From Pseudomonas sp. PA27(2017) (GTDB taxonomy: Bacteria; Pseudomonadota; Gammaproteobacteria; Pseudomonadales; Pseudomonadaceae), in the NCBI RefSeq assembly GCF_001945445.1, contig NZ_MSXW01000011.1, positions 62,001 to 126,000 of the forward strand: a DNA stretch of 64,000 bases, given 5' to 3'. The stretch's first letter is position 1. Each line of letters starts with the position of its first letter. Positions 1 through 8,911 of the stretch are shown here, piece by piece. A program made the position numbers and the translations under genes. The notes beneath the pieces are model-generated. The model saw only the letters and a list, made by a program, of their open reading frames with translations. It did no database searches and had not been told where the DNA came from.

Positions 1-1290
1 GATGGCGTCATTCCTGCCGAAACCGGCAGACCCGCGTATCACCCTGCGATCCTGCTGAAGATTTATATCTACGGCTATCTCAATCGCATCCAATCGAGCC
101 GGCGTCTTGAGCGCGAAGCCCAACGCAATGTCGAGCTAATGTGGTTAACCGGGCGCCTGATGCCCGACTTCAAAACGATCGCCAACTTCCGAAAAGACAA
201 CAGCAAAGCCATTCGCGGCGTGTGCCGCCAGTTCGTTGTGCTGTGCCAGCGGTTGGGGTTGTTTAGCGAAAACCTGGTGGCCATCGACGGGAGCAAATTC
301 AAGGCAGTGAACAACCGCGACCGCAATTTCACCAGCGCCAAACTGAAGCGGCGAATGGAAGAAATTGAGTCGAGCATCAACCGTTACCTGACCTCCCTTG
401 ATGCAGCTGATCGGCAAGTGCGTAGCGCCGCTGAGCCAGACGCTACACATCTGGAAGAGAAAATTGCCAAGCTCAAAGCTCAGATGAAAGAGCTTCAGGT
501 GATCGAATCTCAGCTCAACGACTCTCCAGACAAACAGGTTTCACTGACCGACCCCGATGCCCGCTCGATGATGACGCGTGGCAATGGCATCGTCGGCTAC
601 AACGTACAGACGGCGGTCGATACCCAGCACCATTTAATCGTTGCTCACGAGGCCACGAACGTTGGCTCTGACCGAGACCAACTCAGCTCGATGGCGAAGC
701 AGGCTCGGGAAGCCATTGGTTCAGAAACGCTGTCGGTAGTGGCTGATCGAGGCTACTTTAAAAGCGAAGAAATCCTGGCCTGCCGAGATGCAAAAATTAC
801 TGTCTATGTGCCCAAGCCGATGACTTCAGGAGCTAAAGCGGACGGGCGTTTCAACAAAGATGCCTTCGTTTTTAACGCAGCTAAAAATGAATATGTTTGC
901 CCAGCTGGTGAGGCACTGATTTGGCGTTTCTCCAGCGTCGAGAAAGGCCTGAACATGCACTGCTACTGGAGTTCGAACTGCCAGAGCTGCGCCCTGAAAA
1001 CTCAGTGTACGCCGAGCAAGCAGCGACGAGTGCGGCGTTGGGAGCATGAAGTCGTACTAGACGAAATGCAGATCCGGCTGAACCATGCGCCGGACATGAT
1101 GCGAGTCCGAAAGCGCACTGTTGAGCATCCCTTCGGGACGCTCAAACAATGGATGGGAGCCACGCATTTCCTCACACGTAGGCTGGCCGGTGTCAGCGCG
1201 GAGATGAGTCTGAATGTGCTCGCCTACAACATGAAGCGGGTCATGAGAATCATCGGTACCGAAGGCTTGTTGAAGGCAATGGCGGCGTAA
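1..1290 (+). CDS. IS1182-family DDE transposase (5' end missing)
   Basis: The reading frame is open from base 1, so at least 429 residues are present and the N-terminus lies outside the window. The start of the visible part (AETGRPAYHPAILLKIYIYG) is the conserved DUF772-type N-terminal domain of IS1182 transposases. The catalytic triad can be placed: Asp in AIDGSKF (codon 286-288), Asp in VADRGYF (745-747) and Glu in VEHPFGTLK (1123-1125). A Cys-rich stretch (CYWSSNCQSCALKTQC) lies between the second Asp and the Glu, as usual in this group. The visible part has no frameshift or internal stop, so the transposase may be intact and active. Confidence 0.93.
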   Translation, partial: DGVIPAETGRPAYHPAILLKIYIYGYLNRIQSSRRLEREAQRNVELMWLTGRLMPDFKTIANFRKDNSKAIRGVCRQFVVLCQRLGLFSENLVAIDGSKFKAVNNRDRNFTSAKLKRRMEEIESSINRYLTSLDAADRQVRSAAEPDATHLEEKIAKLKAQMKELQVIESQLNDSPDKQVSLTDPDARSMMTRGNGIVGYNVQTAVDTQHHLIVAHEATNVGSDRDQLSSMAKQAREAIGSETLSVVADRGYFKSEEILACRDAKITVYVPKPMTSGAKADGRFNKDAFVFNAAKNEYVCPAGEALIWRFSSVEKGLNMHCYWSSNCQSCALKTQCTPSKQRRVRRWEHEVVLDEMQIRLNHAPDMMRVRKRTVEHPFGTLKQWMGATHFLTRRLAGVSAEMSLNVLAYNMKRVMRIIGTEGLLKAMAA

Positions 1291-1450
1291 AAGCCCGGCT
1301 TTTGCTGCTCTAGATGGAGCTAAAGCGCTTCATAAGCGCCCTGGGGCGTTACCGGTGCTGATCGTGGCAAATGCCTGGGCAATCGACTCGCCCAACTGCG
1401 CTGGGCTGAGGTATCCACGATACAAAAGTGTTTTTACACACTCTGGGCCG
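1..1450 (+). mobile_element. IS1182-family insertion sequence, left part outside window
   Basis: The transposase open to the left edge shows that the element extends beyond the window. After the transposase stop there are about 150 non-coding bases up to a T-rich run and a short CACACTCTGGGCC sequence at about 1437-1449, which I take as the likely right terminal repeat. This is inference: the left end is not visible, so no inverted-repeat match or target duplication could be made. Ribose genes begin about 75 bases further on, so the insertion lies just downstream of rbsD and does not break it. Confidence 0.5.
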
Positions 1451-1526
1451 GTAGCTGCCCGTGTCAGTAGCCGCAATTGCCTTGAAGCGGCCACGTGACG
1501 CATTCAAAAACATCCTGAAAAGCCTC

Positions 1527-1931
1527 CTAGAAAGTCACGCCAGCGATCAACGCAATATTGCTGTAAGGCCGGCATTCCCCGGTACGGATCTGCACGCGAG
1601 CCTTGGCACAAGCGGCCTTGAGTTCGTCGTGGCTGACCAGTTGCCGTTCGCCCAACTCCCCGGCTGCGGTCATCGCTTCGATGGCCTCGAGCGCCAGGGG
1701 CGCGACTTCCAGGGTTTCCCGGGCCAGCAGATGGCCCTGCACCTGCATCTCGCTGAGCACCACCTTCAGGGTGGTGACGAAATCCGGCACGCCGGCGGTC
1801 AGCGCCAGGTCGATGCATGGTGTGCCAGGCGGTATCGGCATGCCGGCGTCACCGATGACGATCACGTCGCCATGGCCAAGGCGGGCGATGGCGGCGGAGA
1901 GTTCGGCGTTGAGCAGCGGGGTCTTTTTCAT
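1527..1931 (-). CDS. rbsD: D-ribose pyranase RbsD
   Basis: A 134-residue protein that interconverts the pyranose and furanose forms of ribose so that ribokinase receives its substrate. It starts MKKTPLLNAELSAAIARLGH; His20 in this motif is the family's catalytic histidine. The family's NIALIAGVTF-type C-terminus is present, and length is close to that of E. coli RbsD. Its ATG overlaps the rbsK stop (ATGA), so it is the translationally coupled last gene of the operon. The IS element lies just downstream. Confidence 0.95.
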   Translation of the reverse strand: MKKTPLLNAELSAAIARLGHGDVIVIGDAGMPIPPGTPCIDLALTAGVPDFVTTLKVVLSEMQVQGHLLARETLEVAPLALEAIEAMTAAGELGERQLVSHDELKAACAKARVQIRTGECRPYSNIALIAGVTF

Positions 1932-2836
1932 GCGGGCAACTCGTGGCGATGGGGAATCGAAGGTTGGGCGCCCGGCCGGGTAACGGCCAGGGCGGCGGCC
2001 TGTTGGCCCAGGGCGATGGCCTCTTCGAGCGGCAGGCCCTCGGCCAGGCCGGCAGCGAAGCCGCCAACGAAGGTGTCACCGGCGGCGGTGGTGTCCACCG
2101 CCACCACCGGCTCGACCGGCAGATGCAGATGCCGGGTGGCGTCGGCGTACAGCACGCCCTGGCGACCCAGGGTGATCAGCACTCGCCGGGCGCCTGCCGC
2201 GAGTAATTGCCGGGCGGCCAGCAGCGCCGTGTCAGGGCCTTCGACCGGCAGCCCGGTCAGCAAGGCGGCCTCGCTTTCGTTGGGGATCAGGTAGTCGACC
2301 AGGCCGTACCAGTGCGCGGGCAAGGGGCCGATGGCCGGCGCCGGGTTGAGGATCACCGTGCGGCCCAGGGCATGGGCGCGCGCCAAGGTGGCCTCGACCG
2401 TGGCGGCCGGCACCTCCAGTTGCGCGATCACCACGTCGGCCGCTGCCAGCAGGGCATCGTGATGCGCGACGCGCTCGGGGCTCATCTCGCCGTTGCCGCC
2501 AGCGACGATGACGATGGCGTTCTGGCCAGCATCGTCGACCAGGATCGACGCAATGCCGCTGGGCACACCGGCGGCCACCTCCACGGCGCTGCAGTCGATG
2601 CCTTCGGCCAGCAGGCCGCCGCGCAGTTCGCTGCCGTAGGCGTCATCGCCCACGCAGCCGACCATCGCCACCCGTGCGCCGAGGCGCGCCGCGGCAACTG
2701 CCTGGTTGGCGCCCTTGCCGCCCGGCGCCGTGGAGAAATCCTGGCCGGCCAGGGTTTCGCCGCCAACCGGCAGGCGCGGCGCCCGCACGATCAGGTCCAT
2801 GTTCAGGCTGCCCATCACAACTACGTTCGCTTGCAT
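1928..2836 (-). CDS. rbsK: ribokinase RbsK
   Basis: A 302-residue PfkB-family sugar kinase that phosphorylates D-ribose to ribose 5-phosphate in the cytoplasm. The N-terminal substrate motif (GSLNMDLIVRAPRLPVGGET), the GGKGANQAVAAARLG motif near residue 40 and the C-terminal DTTAAGDTFVGGF signature with catalytic Asp254 are all present. The start at 2836 is preceded by GAGG about 10 bases upstream. It lies 49 bases downstream of rbsR and overlaps rbsD by four bases, so the three genes form one transcript with the transporter. Confidence 0.96.
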   Translation of the reverse strand: MQANVVVMGSLNMDLIVRAPRLPVGGETLAGQDFSTAPGGKGANQAVAAARLGARVAMVGCVGDDAYGSELRGGLLAEGIDCSAVEVAAGVPSGIASILVDDAGQNAIVIVAGGNGEMSPERVAHHDALLAAADVVIAQLEVPAATVEATLARAHALGRTVILNPAPAIGPLPAHWYGLVDYLIPNESEAALLTGLPVEGPDTALLAARQLLAAGARRVLITLGRQGVLYADATRHLHLPVEPVVAVDTTAAGDTFVGGFAAGLAEGLPLEEAIALGQQAAALAVTRPGAQPSIPHRHELPA

Positions 2837-2885
2837 TGCAGGTGTTCCTCTCCATCGACCGCAAGGCGCCGGGCCTTGCGGTGAA

Positions 2886-3884
2886 TCATGCGTCGGGTGC
2901 GGCGCTGGATTCGCGCAGCACCAGAATGGGTTCGATCAGCCGCTGGGCGACGGCCAGGCCGGGCGTGCGGATACGCTCCAGCAGCCGCTCGGCCACCTGC
3001 TCGCCCAGCGCGCCGATGCACTGGCCGACGGTGGTCAGTGCCGGGTGCAGGTAGCGGCTCACTTCGATGTCGTCGAAGCCCACCACCGATAGCTGCTGCG
3101 GCACCTGCAACTGACGCTCAGCGGCGGCGCGCAGCACGCCCAGGGCGATCATGTCGTTACCGGCGAAGATCGCCGTGGGCCGCTGCTCGCCTGCCAGCAG
3201 CGCCTGGGCGGCGGCATGCCCGGCCGGGCTGGTGAACGGGCAGTCCGCCACCGCCCGGGCTGCGATACCCGCCTCGTCCAGCGCGCGGCGGTAGCCGGCG
3301 GCACGTAACTGGGCCACCTGGGTACTGGCCGGGCCGCCGATGCAGGCGATGCGTCGATGGCCCAACTCCAGCAGGTGACGGGTGGCCAGGTAGGCGCCCT
3401 GCTCGTGGTCGACCCGCAACTGGTCGGCGCTGACGCCTTCCAGGGAACGGTCGACCAGCACCAGCGGCACCCGCAGGTTGGCCAGGGCTTCGGCAAAGGC
3501 CGCGTCACTGGCCACGGTGGCGACGATCAGCCCGTCGATGCGCCGCTCCAGCAACACGCGCAAGTAGCGCAGCTGCTTGTCGGTGTCGTCGTCGGAATTG
3601 CACAGGATCACGCTGTAACCGTTGCGCTCGGCGTGGTCCTCGATGCCGCGGGCCAACTCGGCGAAATACGGGTTGCTGGCGTTGGGCACCAACAGGCCCA
3701 GGGTGCCGGTGGCGCGCACCCGCAGCGAGCGCGCCACGCCGCTGGGTACGTAGCCCAGTTCGGCGATGGCGGCCTCAACCTTGCTGCGCACCGGGTCGCT
3801 GACCGGGCGGGTGCCGTTCACCACGTGGGACACCGTGGTGTAGGAAATGCCCGCCCGGGCGGCGACGTCCTTGATGGTGGCCAT
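2886..3884 (-). CDS. rbsR: LacI-family ribose operon repressor RbsR
   Basis: A 332-residue LacI/GalR regulator. The N-terminal helix-turn-helix and hinge (IKDVAARAGISYTTVSHVVN, residues 4-23) are followed by a periplasmic-binding-protein-like sensor domain with the usual LGLLVPNASNPYFAEL beginning. It lies inside the operon between rbsC and rbsK, six bases after the rbsC stop. It should repress rbsBACRKD without ribose, and the perfect 16-bp palindrome at 7425-7440 is the obvious site. The assignment to ribose rests on operon context. Confidence 0.93.
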   Translation of the reverse strand: MATIKDVAARAGISYTTVSHVVNGTRPVSDPVRSKVEAAIAELGYVPSGVARSLRVRATGTLGLLVPNASNPYFAELARGIEDHAERNGYSVILCNSDDDTDKQLRYLRVLLERRIDGLIVATVASDAAFAEALANLRVPLVLVDRSLEGVSADQLRVDHEQGAYLATRHLLELGHRRIACIGGPASTQVAQLRAAGYRRALDEAGIAARAVADCPFTSPAGHAAAQALLAGEQRPTAIFAGNDMIALGVLRAAAERQLQVPQQLSVVGFDDIEVSRYLHPALTTVGQCIGALGEQVAERLLERIRTPGLAVAQRLIEPILVLRESSAAPDA

Positions 3885-3890
3885 GAGCGG

Positions 3891-4871
3891 TCAGGCCCGG
3901 CGCTTGGCGCGGTAGCTGCGGTAGGTGTCGAGAATCACCGCGACGACGATCACCGCACCGGTGATGATGCGCTTGGTCGGCTCGCTGGCGCCGATCTGCG
4001 CCAGCCCCGCGGCCAGCACCGAGATGATCAGCACGCCGAAGAAGGTGCTGATCACCGAGCCGCGCCCGCCCATCAGGCTGGTACCACCGATCACCACGGC
4101 GGCGATCACTTGCAGCTCCAGGCCAGAACCAGCGTTGGGGTCGGCAGCTTCCAGGCGGGAAATCTGGAACAGCGCGGCCAGGCCGGCGAGCAGCCCCATC
4201 AGGGCGAACACCGAGATCTTGTATGGCTTGGGGTTGATGCCGGCCAAACGTACCGCTTCCTCGTTGGTGCCGATGGCCACCAGATAACGGCCGAACACCG
4301 TGCGGGTGAGCAGCAGGTGCGCGGCAGCGATCACCAGCAGGGCGATCACGAACGATGGCGAGATGCCCGCAGCGAACGGCGTCGACAGCCAGGCATAGGC
4401 GTCGCCGATATAGGCGGTGCGCGAGTCGGTGAGCTGATAGGCCAGGCCGCGGGCCATTTCCAGCACGCCGAGGGAGACGATGAACGAGGGAATGCCCCAG
4501 GCCACGGTGATGATCCCGGTCACGCTGCCGGCCAATGCGGCGCAGGCCATGCCCAGTAACGCGGCAGGCAGGATGCCCCAGCCGAAACCGAGGGTGGCGA
4601 CGCTGACCACGGCAGCCGCCAGGGCCAGTACCGAGCCCACCGACAAGTCGATGCCGCCGATGATCAGGATCAGCGTCATGCCCACCGCCAGCACCATCAG
4701 ATCGGGAATCTGGTTGGCCAGGGTGGTGAACGTCGCGTAGGACAGGAAGTGGCTGCTCAGGCTAGAGAACAGCACGATCATCGCCAGCAGTGCACCGGCC
4801 AGGCCCAGGTAAGTGCCCAGGCCCTGATGCGTGCCGCTGCGCTTGGCCGGCGTGGCGGATGGAGTGGTCAT
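3891..4871 (-). CDS. rbsC: ribose ABC transporter permease RbsC
   Basis: A 326-residue polytopic inner-membrane permease of the carbohydrate CUT2/BPD_transp_2 type. The GGIDLSVGSVLALAAAV segment and the GGTSLMGGRGSV motif near residues 240-255 are characteristic of RbsC/XylH/AraH proteins. About eight to ten hydrophobic segments are visible. Its ATG overlaps the stop of rbsA (ATGA), so it is coupled to the ATPase. It forms the ribose channel with RbsA and RbsB. Confidence 0.95.
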   Translation of the reverse strand: MTTPSATPAKRSGTHQGLGTYLGLAGALLAMIVLFSSLSSHFLSYATFTTLANQIPDLMVLAVGMTLILIIGGIDLSVGSVLALAAAVVSVATLGFGWGILPAALLGMACAALAGSVTGIITVAWGIPSFIVSLGVLEMARGLAYQLTDSRTAYIGDAYAWLSTPFAAGISPSFVIALLVIAAAHLLLTRTVFGRYLVAIGTNEEAVRLAGINPKPYKISVFALMGLLAGLAALFQISRLEAADPNAGSGLELQVIAAVVIGGTSLMGGRGSVISTFFGVLIISVLAAGLAQIGASEPTKRIITGAVIVVAVILDTYRSYRAKRRA

Positions 4872-6436
4872 TGGGAAAGCTCCTGTAACGGGGGGGCGAC
4901 GTCGCCGAGCAAGGCCTCGCGGCTGCGGTAGCCGGCGAAGGCGGCAGCCAGCAGACGGTCCTGGGTCCAGTCATCGCTGTCGAAGGTTTCGATCAGGCGG
5001 CCAGCGGACAGCACACCGATGCGGTCGCAGATCAGCATCAGTTCGCGCAGGTCGCTGGACACCACCACCAGGGCCTTGCCCTGGCGCGCCAGCTCACCGA
5101 GCAGGCCGTAGATTTCGAATTTGGCGCCCACGTCGATGCCGCGGGTCGGCTCGTCGAAGAGCAGCACCTGGCAGTCACGCTCCAGCCAGCGGCCGATCAC
5201 CACTTTCTGCTGGTTGCCGCCAGACAGCTCGACCACCGCCTGGTGGGCGCCGTTGCAGCGAATGCGCATGGCGTCGATCTGCCGCTGCGCCAAAGCCTGC
5301 TCCGCCGCTGGGCGCATCACGCCGTGCCTGGAAACGGCCGGCATGTTGCCCAGCGCCAGGTTGGCGGCAATCGGCTGGCCGAGCAGCAGGCCTTCGCCCT
5401 TGCGGTCTTCGGTGATCAGCGCGATGCCATGGCGCACCGCTTCGGCGGGCGAACGCACCTGCACCGGCACCGGCGGATTGCCGATGGCCACCTGGCCACT
5501 GTCGGCGCGGTCGGCGCCGTAGATCAGCCGCAGCAACTCGGTACGGCCCGCGCCGATCAGCCCGGAAATGCCGTAGATTTCCCCGGCCCGCACGCTGAAC
5601 GACACGTCGTCGACCTTGCCGCGCCGGCACAGCTTGCTGACCTGCAACAACGGTGCGCCAATCTTTCGCTCGCCCAGGTCGATGGCTTCGCCGACCTCAC
5701 GGCCGACCATCAGGGTGACCAGCTCGTCGCTGCTGTAGCGGTCGATGGGCTCAACCGCCACCAGTTGGCCGTCGCGCAGCACGGCGATGCGCTGCGCCAC
5801 TTTCGTCAGTTCTTCCAGGCGGTGGGAGATGTACACGATGGCCACACCGGCCTCGCGCAGGCGCTGGATCTGCTCGAACAGCAGATCGACCTCGCGGGCG
5901 GTGAGCATGGCGGTCGGCTCGTCGAGCACCAACACGCGGCACTCGCCGATCAGGTTGCGGGCGATCTCGACCATCTGCTGATGACCGACGCCCAACGATG
6001 CCACCGGCGTGTCCGGGTCGATGGCCTCCAGGCCGACCCGCGCCATGGCTTCGCGCGCCATTTCGCGCAGGCGGCCACGGGCAATCCAGCCGCCGCGGCT
6101 GGGCAGGTTGTCGAGAAACAGATTCTCGGCCACGGTCAGGGTGGGCAGCAGGTTGAGCTCCTGCAGCACCATGCGCACGCCGAGGCGTTCGGCGTCGCGG
6201 CGGCTGGCCGGTGCATAGGGCTGGCCGAGAAAGCTCAGGGAGCCCGTGGTCGGTTGCTCCAGCCCACAGAAAATCTTCGAGAGGGTACTTTTGCCGGCGC
6301 CGTTCTCGCCGGTCAGCGCCAGCACTTCACCGGCGCGCAGCTCCAGCTCGACCCCGCCCAGCACAGGCTGGACGTAGGTCTTGCCGATATCGCGGGCGGC
6401 GAGAACGGTCTCGCCGCCGGTTACCGCATGGGTCAC
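4868..6436 (-). CDS. rbsA: ribose ABC transporter ATP-binding protein RbsA
   Basis: A 522-residue protein with two nucleotide-binding domains in tandem, the CUT2-family arrangement. The first domain has Walker A GENGAGKST and a Walker B ending VLVLDEPTA; its signature (ASLGVGHQQMVEIAR) is the usual degenerate form. The second half has the GLIGAGRTE P-loop and the strong LSGGNQQKVVIGRWL signature with VLLFDEPTRGIDVGAK. It overlaps both rbsB (four bases) and rbsC (four bases). It energises ribose uptake on the cytoplasmic face of the membrane. Confidence 0.96.
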   Translation of the reverse strand: MTHAVTGGETVLAARDIGKTYVQPVLGGVELELRAGEVLALTGENGAGKSTLSKIFCGLEQPTTGSLSFLGQPYAPASRRDAERLGVRMVLQELNLLPTLTVAENLFLDNLPSRGGWIARGRLREMAREAMARVGLEAIDPDTPVASLGVGHQQMVEIARNLIGECRVLVLDEPTAMLTAREVDLLFEQIQRLREAGVAIVYISHRLEELTKVAQRIAVLRDGQLVAVEPIDRYSSDELVTLMVGREVGEAIDLGERKIGAPLLQVSKLCRRGKVDDVSFSVRAGEIYGISGLIGAGRTELLRLIYGADRADSGQVAIGNPPVPVQVRSPAEAVRHGIALITEDRKGEGLLLGQPIAANLALGNMPAVSRHGVMRPAAEQALAQRQIDAMRIRCNGAHQAVVELSGGNQQKVVIGRWLERDCQVLLFDEPTRGIDVGAKFEIYGLLGELARQGKALVVVSSDLRELMLICDRIGVLSAGRLIETFDSDDWTQDRLLAAAFAGYRSREALLGDVAPPLQELSQ

Positions 6437-7389
6437 GGCTTGGTCACGAGTTCGACGGGGGTTTCGATCACACCGTCCTTGGCATCGGTGGGCTCACCCT
6501 TGACCAGCTTGAGCGCCGCTTCGATGCCGAACACCGCCTGGCGCGCCGCGAACTGGTCGGCGGTGGCGAGCACGCGGCCGTCCTTGAGCATCGGCTTGAT
6601 GGCGTTGATGTTGTCATAACCGACCACCTGCACCTGGTCCTTCTTGCCAGCGGCACGCACGGCGGACACCGCGCCGAGGGCCATGCTGTCGTTGCCGGCC
6701 AGCAGCGCCTTGAGGTTCGGGTACTCGTTGAGCATGGCCGAGGCCACGGCGTTGCCGCGGTCGATCTCCCAGTTGCCGGACTGCACGCCGACGATCTTCA
6801 TGCCAGCGGCTTCCATGGCGTCCTTGAAGCCCGCGGTGCGCTGCTGGGCGTTGGTGGTGGTGGACACGCCTTCGATGATGCCGACTTCGTCACCGGCCTT
6901 GAGCTTTTCCTTGGCCAGGTATTCACCGACCAGGCGCGCGCCCTTGCGGTTGTCCGGGCCTACGAACGGCACGTCCAGACCCTTGCTCTTGACCACTTCC
7001 GGATCGAGACGGTTGTCGATGTTGACAACCTTGATGCCGGCATCGCTGGCCTTCTTGATCACCGGCACCAGCGCCTTGGAATCGGCGGGCGCGATCACCA
7101 GGGCATCGACCTTGGCGACGATCATCTGCTCGACGATGCGGATTTGCGCGGAGGTATCGGTTTCATCCTTGATGCCGTTGGCGACCAGTTCAAACTGGTC
7201 AGGGTGTTCTTTCTGGTAAGCCTTGGCGCCGTCTTCCATGGTGCGGAAGAACTCGTTGGCGAGGGATTTCATCACCAGCGCGACGCGCGGCGGCTCGCCT
7301 TCGGCGGCATGGGCACTGGAGAAACTGACGAGGGCTGCGGCACCAAGGGCGATGGCGGCGCACAGACGGGCAGGACGGAAACCGGACAT
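6433..7389 (-). CDS. rbsB: ribose ABC transporter substrate-binding protein RbsB
   Basis: A 318-residue periplasmic sugar-binding protein. The N-terminus has a Sec signal peptide (ALGAAALVSFSSAHAAEGE) with AxA-type cleavage near residue 28. The mature part has the Peripla_BP_4 fold signature: VALVMKSLANEFFRTMEDGA at the start, then a GNDSMALGA element. It is the first gene of rbsBACRKD; the promoter and operator lie just upstream. The substrate is inferred from its neighbours rbsK and rbsD. Confidence 0.95.
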   Translation of the reverse strand: MSGFRPARLCAAIALGAAALVSFSSAHAAEGEPPRVALVMKSLANEFFRTMEDGAKAYQKEHPDQFELVANGIKDETDTSAQIRIVEQMIVAKVDALVIAPADSKALVPVIKKASDAGIKVVNIDNRLDPEVVKSKGLDVPFVGPDNRKGARLVGEYLAKEKLKAGDEVGIIEGVSTTTNAQQRTAGFKDAMEAAGMKIVGVQSGNWEIDRGNAVASAMLNEYPNLKALLAGNDSMALGAVSAVRAAGKKDQVQVVGYDNINAIKPMLKDGRVLATADQFAARQAVFGIEAALKLVKGEPTDAKDGVIETPVELVTKP

Positions 7390-7424
7390 GGGCGAACTCC
7401 GTGGTTATTGTCGTTGTTATCGAT

Positions 7425-7476
7425 ACGCAAACGTTTGCGTGCCCACAAAATTATGAAATGGGCCGCTCATTGTCAA
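7425..7476 (-). promoter_or_regulatory. rbs operon promoter with LacI-type operator
   Basis: Reading the minus strand, a perfect TTGACA -35 box is at 7471-7476 and an AT-rich -10 region (CATAATTTT) at about 7447-7455. Just downstream, at 7425-7440, is the perfect 16-bp palindrome ACGCAAACGTTTGCGT with the central CG typical of LacI/GalR operators. It would cover the transcription start, so RbsR binding should block initiation. The motif is directly seen; assigning it to RbsR is inference from the operon. Confidence 0.8.
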
Positions 7477-7646
7477 ATTTTCAAGCAGCATCGATACGAT
7501 TTGAATGCCGTTGCACTATGGAGCTTCGAGTAACCGCCAAGCTGGTTTCACCGGCGAACTTTTCGCTACCATAGTCATCAATTCATGCCGCCATGTTTGG
7601 CATGGACGGACGCCCCATGGATGAATCTCGAACAAGGAATGTCATC

Positions 7647-8057
7647 ATGCTCAAAACCTTTCTTCTGAGCGGCAGCCTCGCGGCTCTGCTTGCCGGCTGC
7701 TCCAGCCACGCCACCCAACCTCTGGATCAGCGCCTGCTCGGCGAATGGCAAGGCATGCGCGACAAGAACGGTCCGTGCCAGTTTTTCGCCTGGAACTCCA
7801 GCTTTCGCCCTGACGGGCGCTTCGAGATCAGCTTCTTTGCCGATGAACAAAGAACGCGTCTGATCCAGACCGAACGCGGAAGCTGGTCGGCCCACGACGG
7901 CCAGAACCACCTGACAACCGATGGCGTGAAGACCACCGAGGTGTACGACTATCGCTTCATCGATGCCGACAGCGTCGAGTACGTCAACACCAAGGCCGAC
8001 CCGACCGCCGATTGCCAGGCGGACTACCGTTTTACCGAGCAACGCGTCGGCAGTTGA
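7647..8057 (+). CDS. small lipoprotein of unknown function
   Basis: A 136-residue protein starting MLKTFLLSGSLAALLAGCSS, a textbook lipoprotein signal peptide with lipobox LLAGC. I chose the ATG at 7647 because CAAGGAA lies 7 bases upstream; a longer frame starting at 7593 would bury the signal peptide. After the lipobox the mature part has a LLGEWQGMRDKNGPC motif, two or three short strands and a second Cys near the end, resembling a lipocalin-like or small beta domain. It is the first of three consecutive small lipoprotein genes. No function can be given. Confidence 0.8.
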   Translation: MLKTFLLSGSLAALLAGCSSHATQPLDQRLLGEWQGMRDKNGPCQFFAWNSSFRPDGRFEISFFADEQRTRLIQTERGSWSAHDGQNHLTTDGVKTTEVYDYRFIDADSVEYVNTKADPTADCQADYRFTEQRVGS

Positions 8058-8123
8058 AACAGCCTGCCGCGCCTTCCCATGAACCTCTGGCTCGACAACC
8101 CCACCCCGAAAAAAACGACAAGG

Positions 8124-8582
8124 ATGATGATCGTGTTGAAAAAACTGATGCTCGGCTCCGCGCTGCTCGCTTCTCTGGTTCTGGCCGGCTGCTCTTCCGT
8201 GCCCATGGCTCCGGCCGAGCAGGACGCATCCATGAAGCAGTTCAGCGCACCCGCAGCTGGCAAGGCAGGCCTGTACATTTACCGCAACAGCTTCGCGGGC
8301 AAGGCATTGAAGAAAAGCGTTTCGCTGGACGGCAAGGTACTTGGCGAAACTGCCAACAAGGTCTATTTCTACAAGGAAATCGCACCTGGCAAGCACGTGA
8401 TCTCCACCGAATCTGAGTTCAGCGACAACGCCCTGACCTTCCAAGCCGAGGGCGGCAAGAACTACTTCGTTCGGCAGTACATCAAGATGGGCGTTTTCGT
8501 CGGCGGCGCGGGTGTCGAAATGGTCGACGAAACCGAGGGCATGCAGGGCGTACGTGACTCGAAGCTGGCCATTTCCCAGTAA
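8124..8582 (+). CDS. DUF2846-type lipoprotein
   Basis: About 150 residues with a lipoprotein signal peptide (LASLVLAGCSS). The mature domain contains GLYIYRNSFAGKA, a LDGKVLG turn and a PGKHVISTESEF stretch, the pattern of the DUF2846 family of small envelope proteins. The start is uncertain: ATG codons at 8124 and 8127 and a GTG at 8133 all lie just after AAGGA (8120-8124), and spacing favours the GTG; only the first few residues are affected. It lies 66 bases after the previous lipoprotein gene and may share its transcript. Confidence 0.78.
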   Translation: MMIVLKKLMLGSALLASLVLAGCSSVPMAPAEQDASMKQFSAPAAGKAGLYIYRNSFAGKALKKSVSLDGKVLGETANKVYFYKEIAPGKHVISTESEFSDNALTFQAEGGKNYFVRQYIKMGVFVGGAGVEMVDETEGMQGVRDSKLAISQ

Positions 8583-8643
8583 CCCCATGCGCGGGCGCTG
8601 CAGCTAATCGCACGGCGCCCGCCTCTGCTCGCGGATGAACATC

Positions 8644-8898
8644 ATGAAGAACCTGATAGCATCGATGAGCGTCGGCGCCCTGCTCTGCGGCTGCATGACC
8701 CTTTCCGGCACTTATCAACTCTCGCTACAGGATGCCACTGGCAAGCCGCTGCCCCAGAACATCAGCATGACGGCCCAAGGGAGTGGCATCTACAGCGCGC
8801 GCAACGCGATGTGCTCGGTCCACCCGGATGCCACGGTCATCATCCGTGACGTCCAAAGTGGTGAAGAGCTCAAGAGTGAAAGCCCCTACAAGTGCTGA
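8644..8898 (+). CDS. small putative lipoprotein
   Basis: An 84-residue protein with signal sequence MKNLIASMSVGALLCGC; the last Cys is a plausible lipidation site (lipobox LCGC). The rest is a short beta-rich stretch with two further Cys residues (NAMCSVHP and the final KC), which could form a disulphide in the periplasm. An in-frame ATG at 8635 would add three residues. It follows the DUF2846 gene by about 60 bases. I do not recognise a family. Confidence 0.6.
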   Translation: MKNLIASMSVGALLCGCMTLSGTYQLSLQDATGKPLPQNISMTAQGSGIYSARNAMCSVHPDATVIIRDVQSGEELKSESPYKC

Positions 8899-8911
8899 GA
8901 CGCGGGGCGCA

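Noticed and set aside
3357..4559. 400-codon plus-strand frame across rbsR and rbsC
   Set aside because: It crosses two well-supported minus-strand genes and its product is low-complexity Gly/His/Gln-rich.
7593..7646. Longer N-terminus for the first small lipoprotein
   Set aside because: It would place 18 polar residues before a perfect lipoprotein signal and has no ribosome-binding site; the ATG at 7647 has one.
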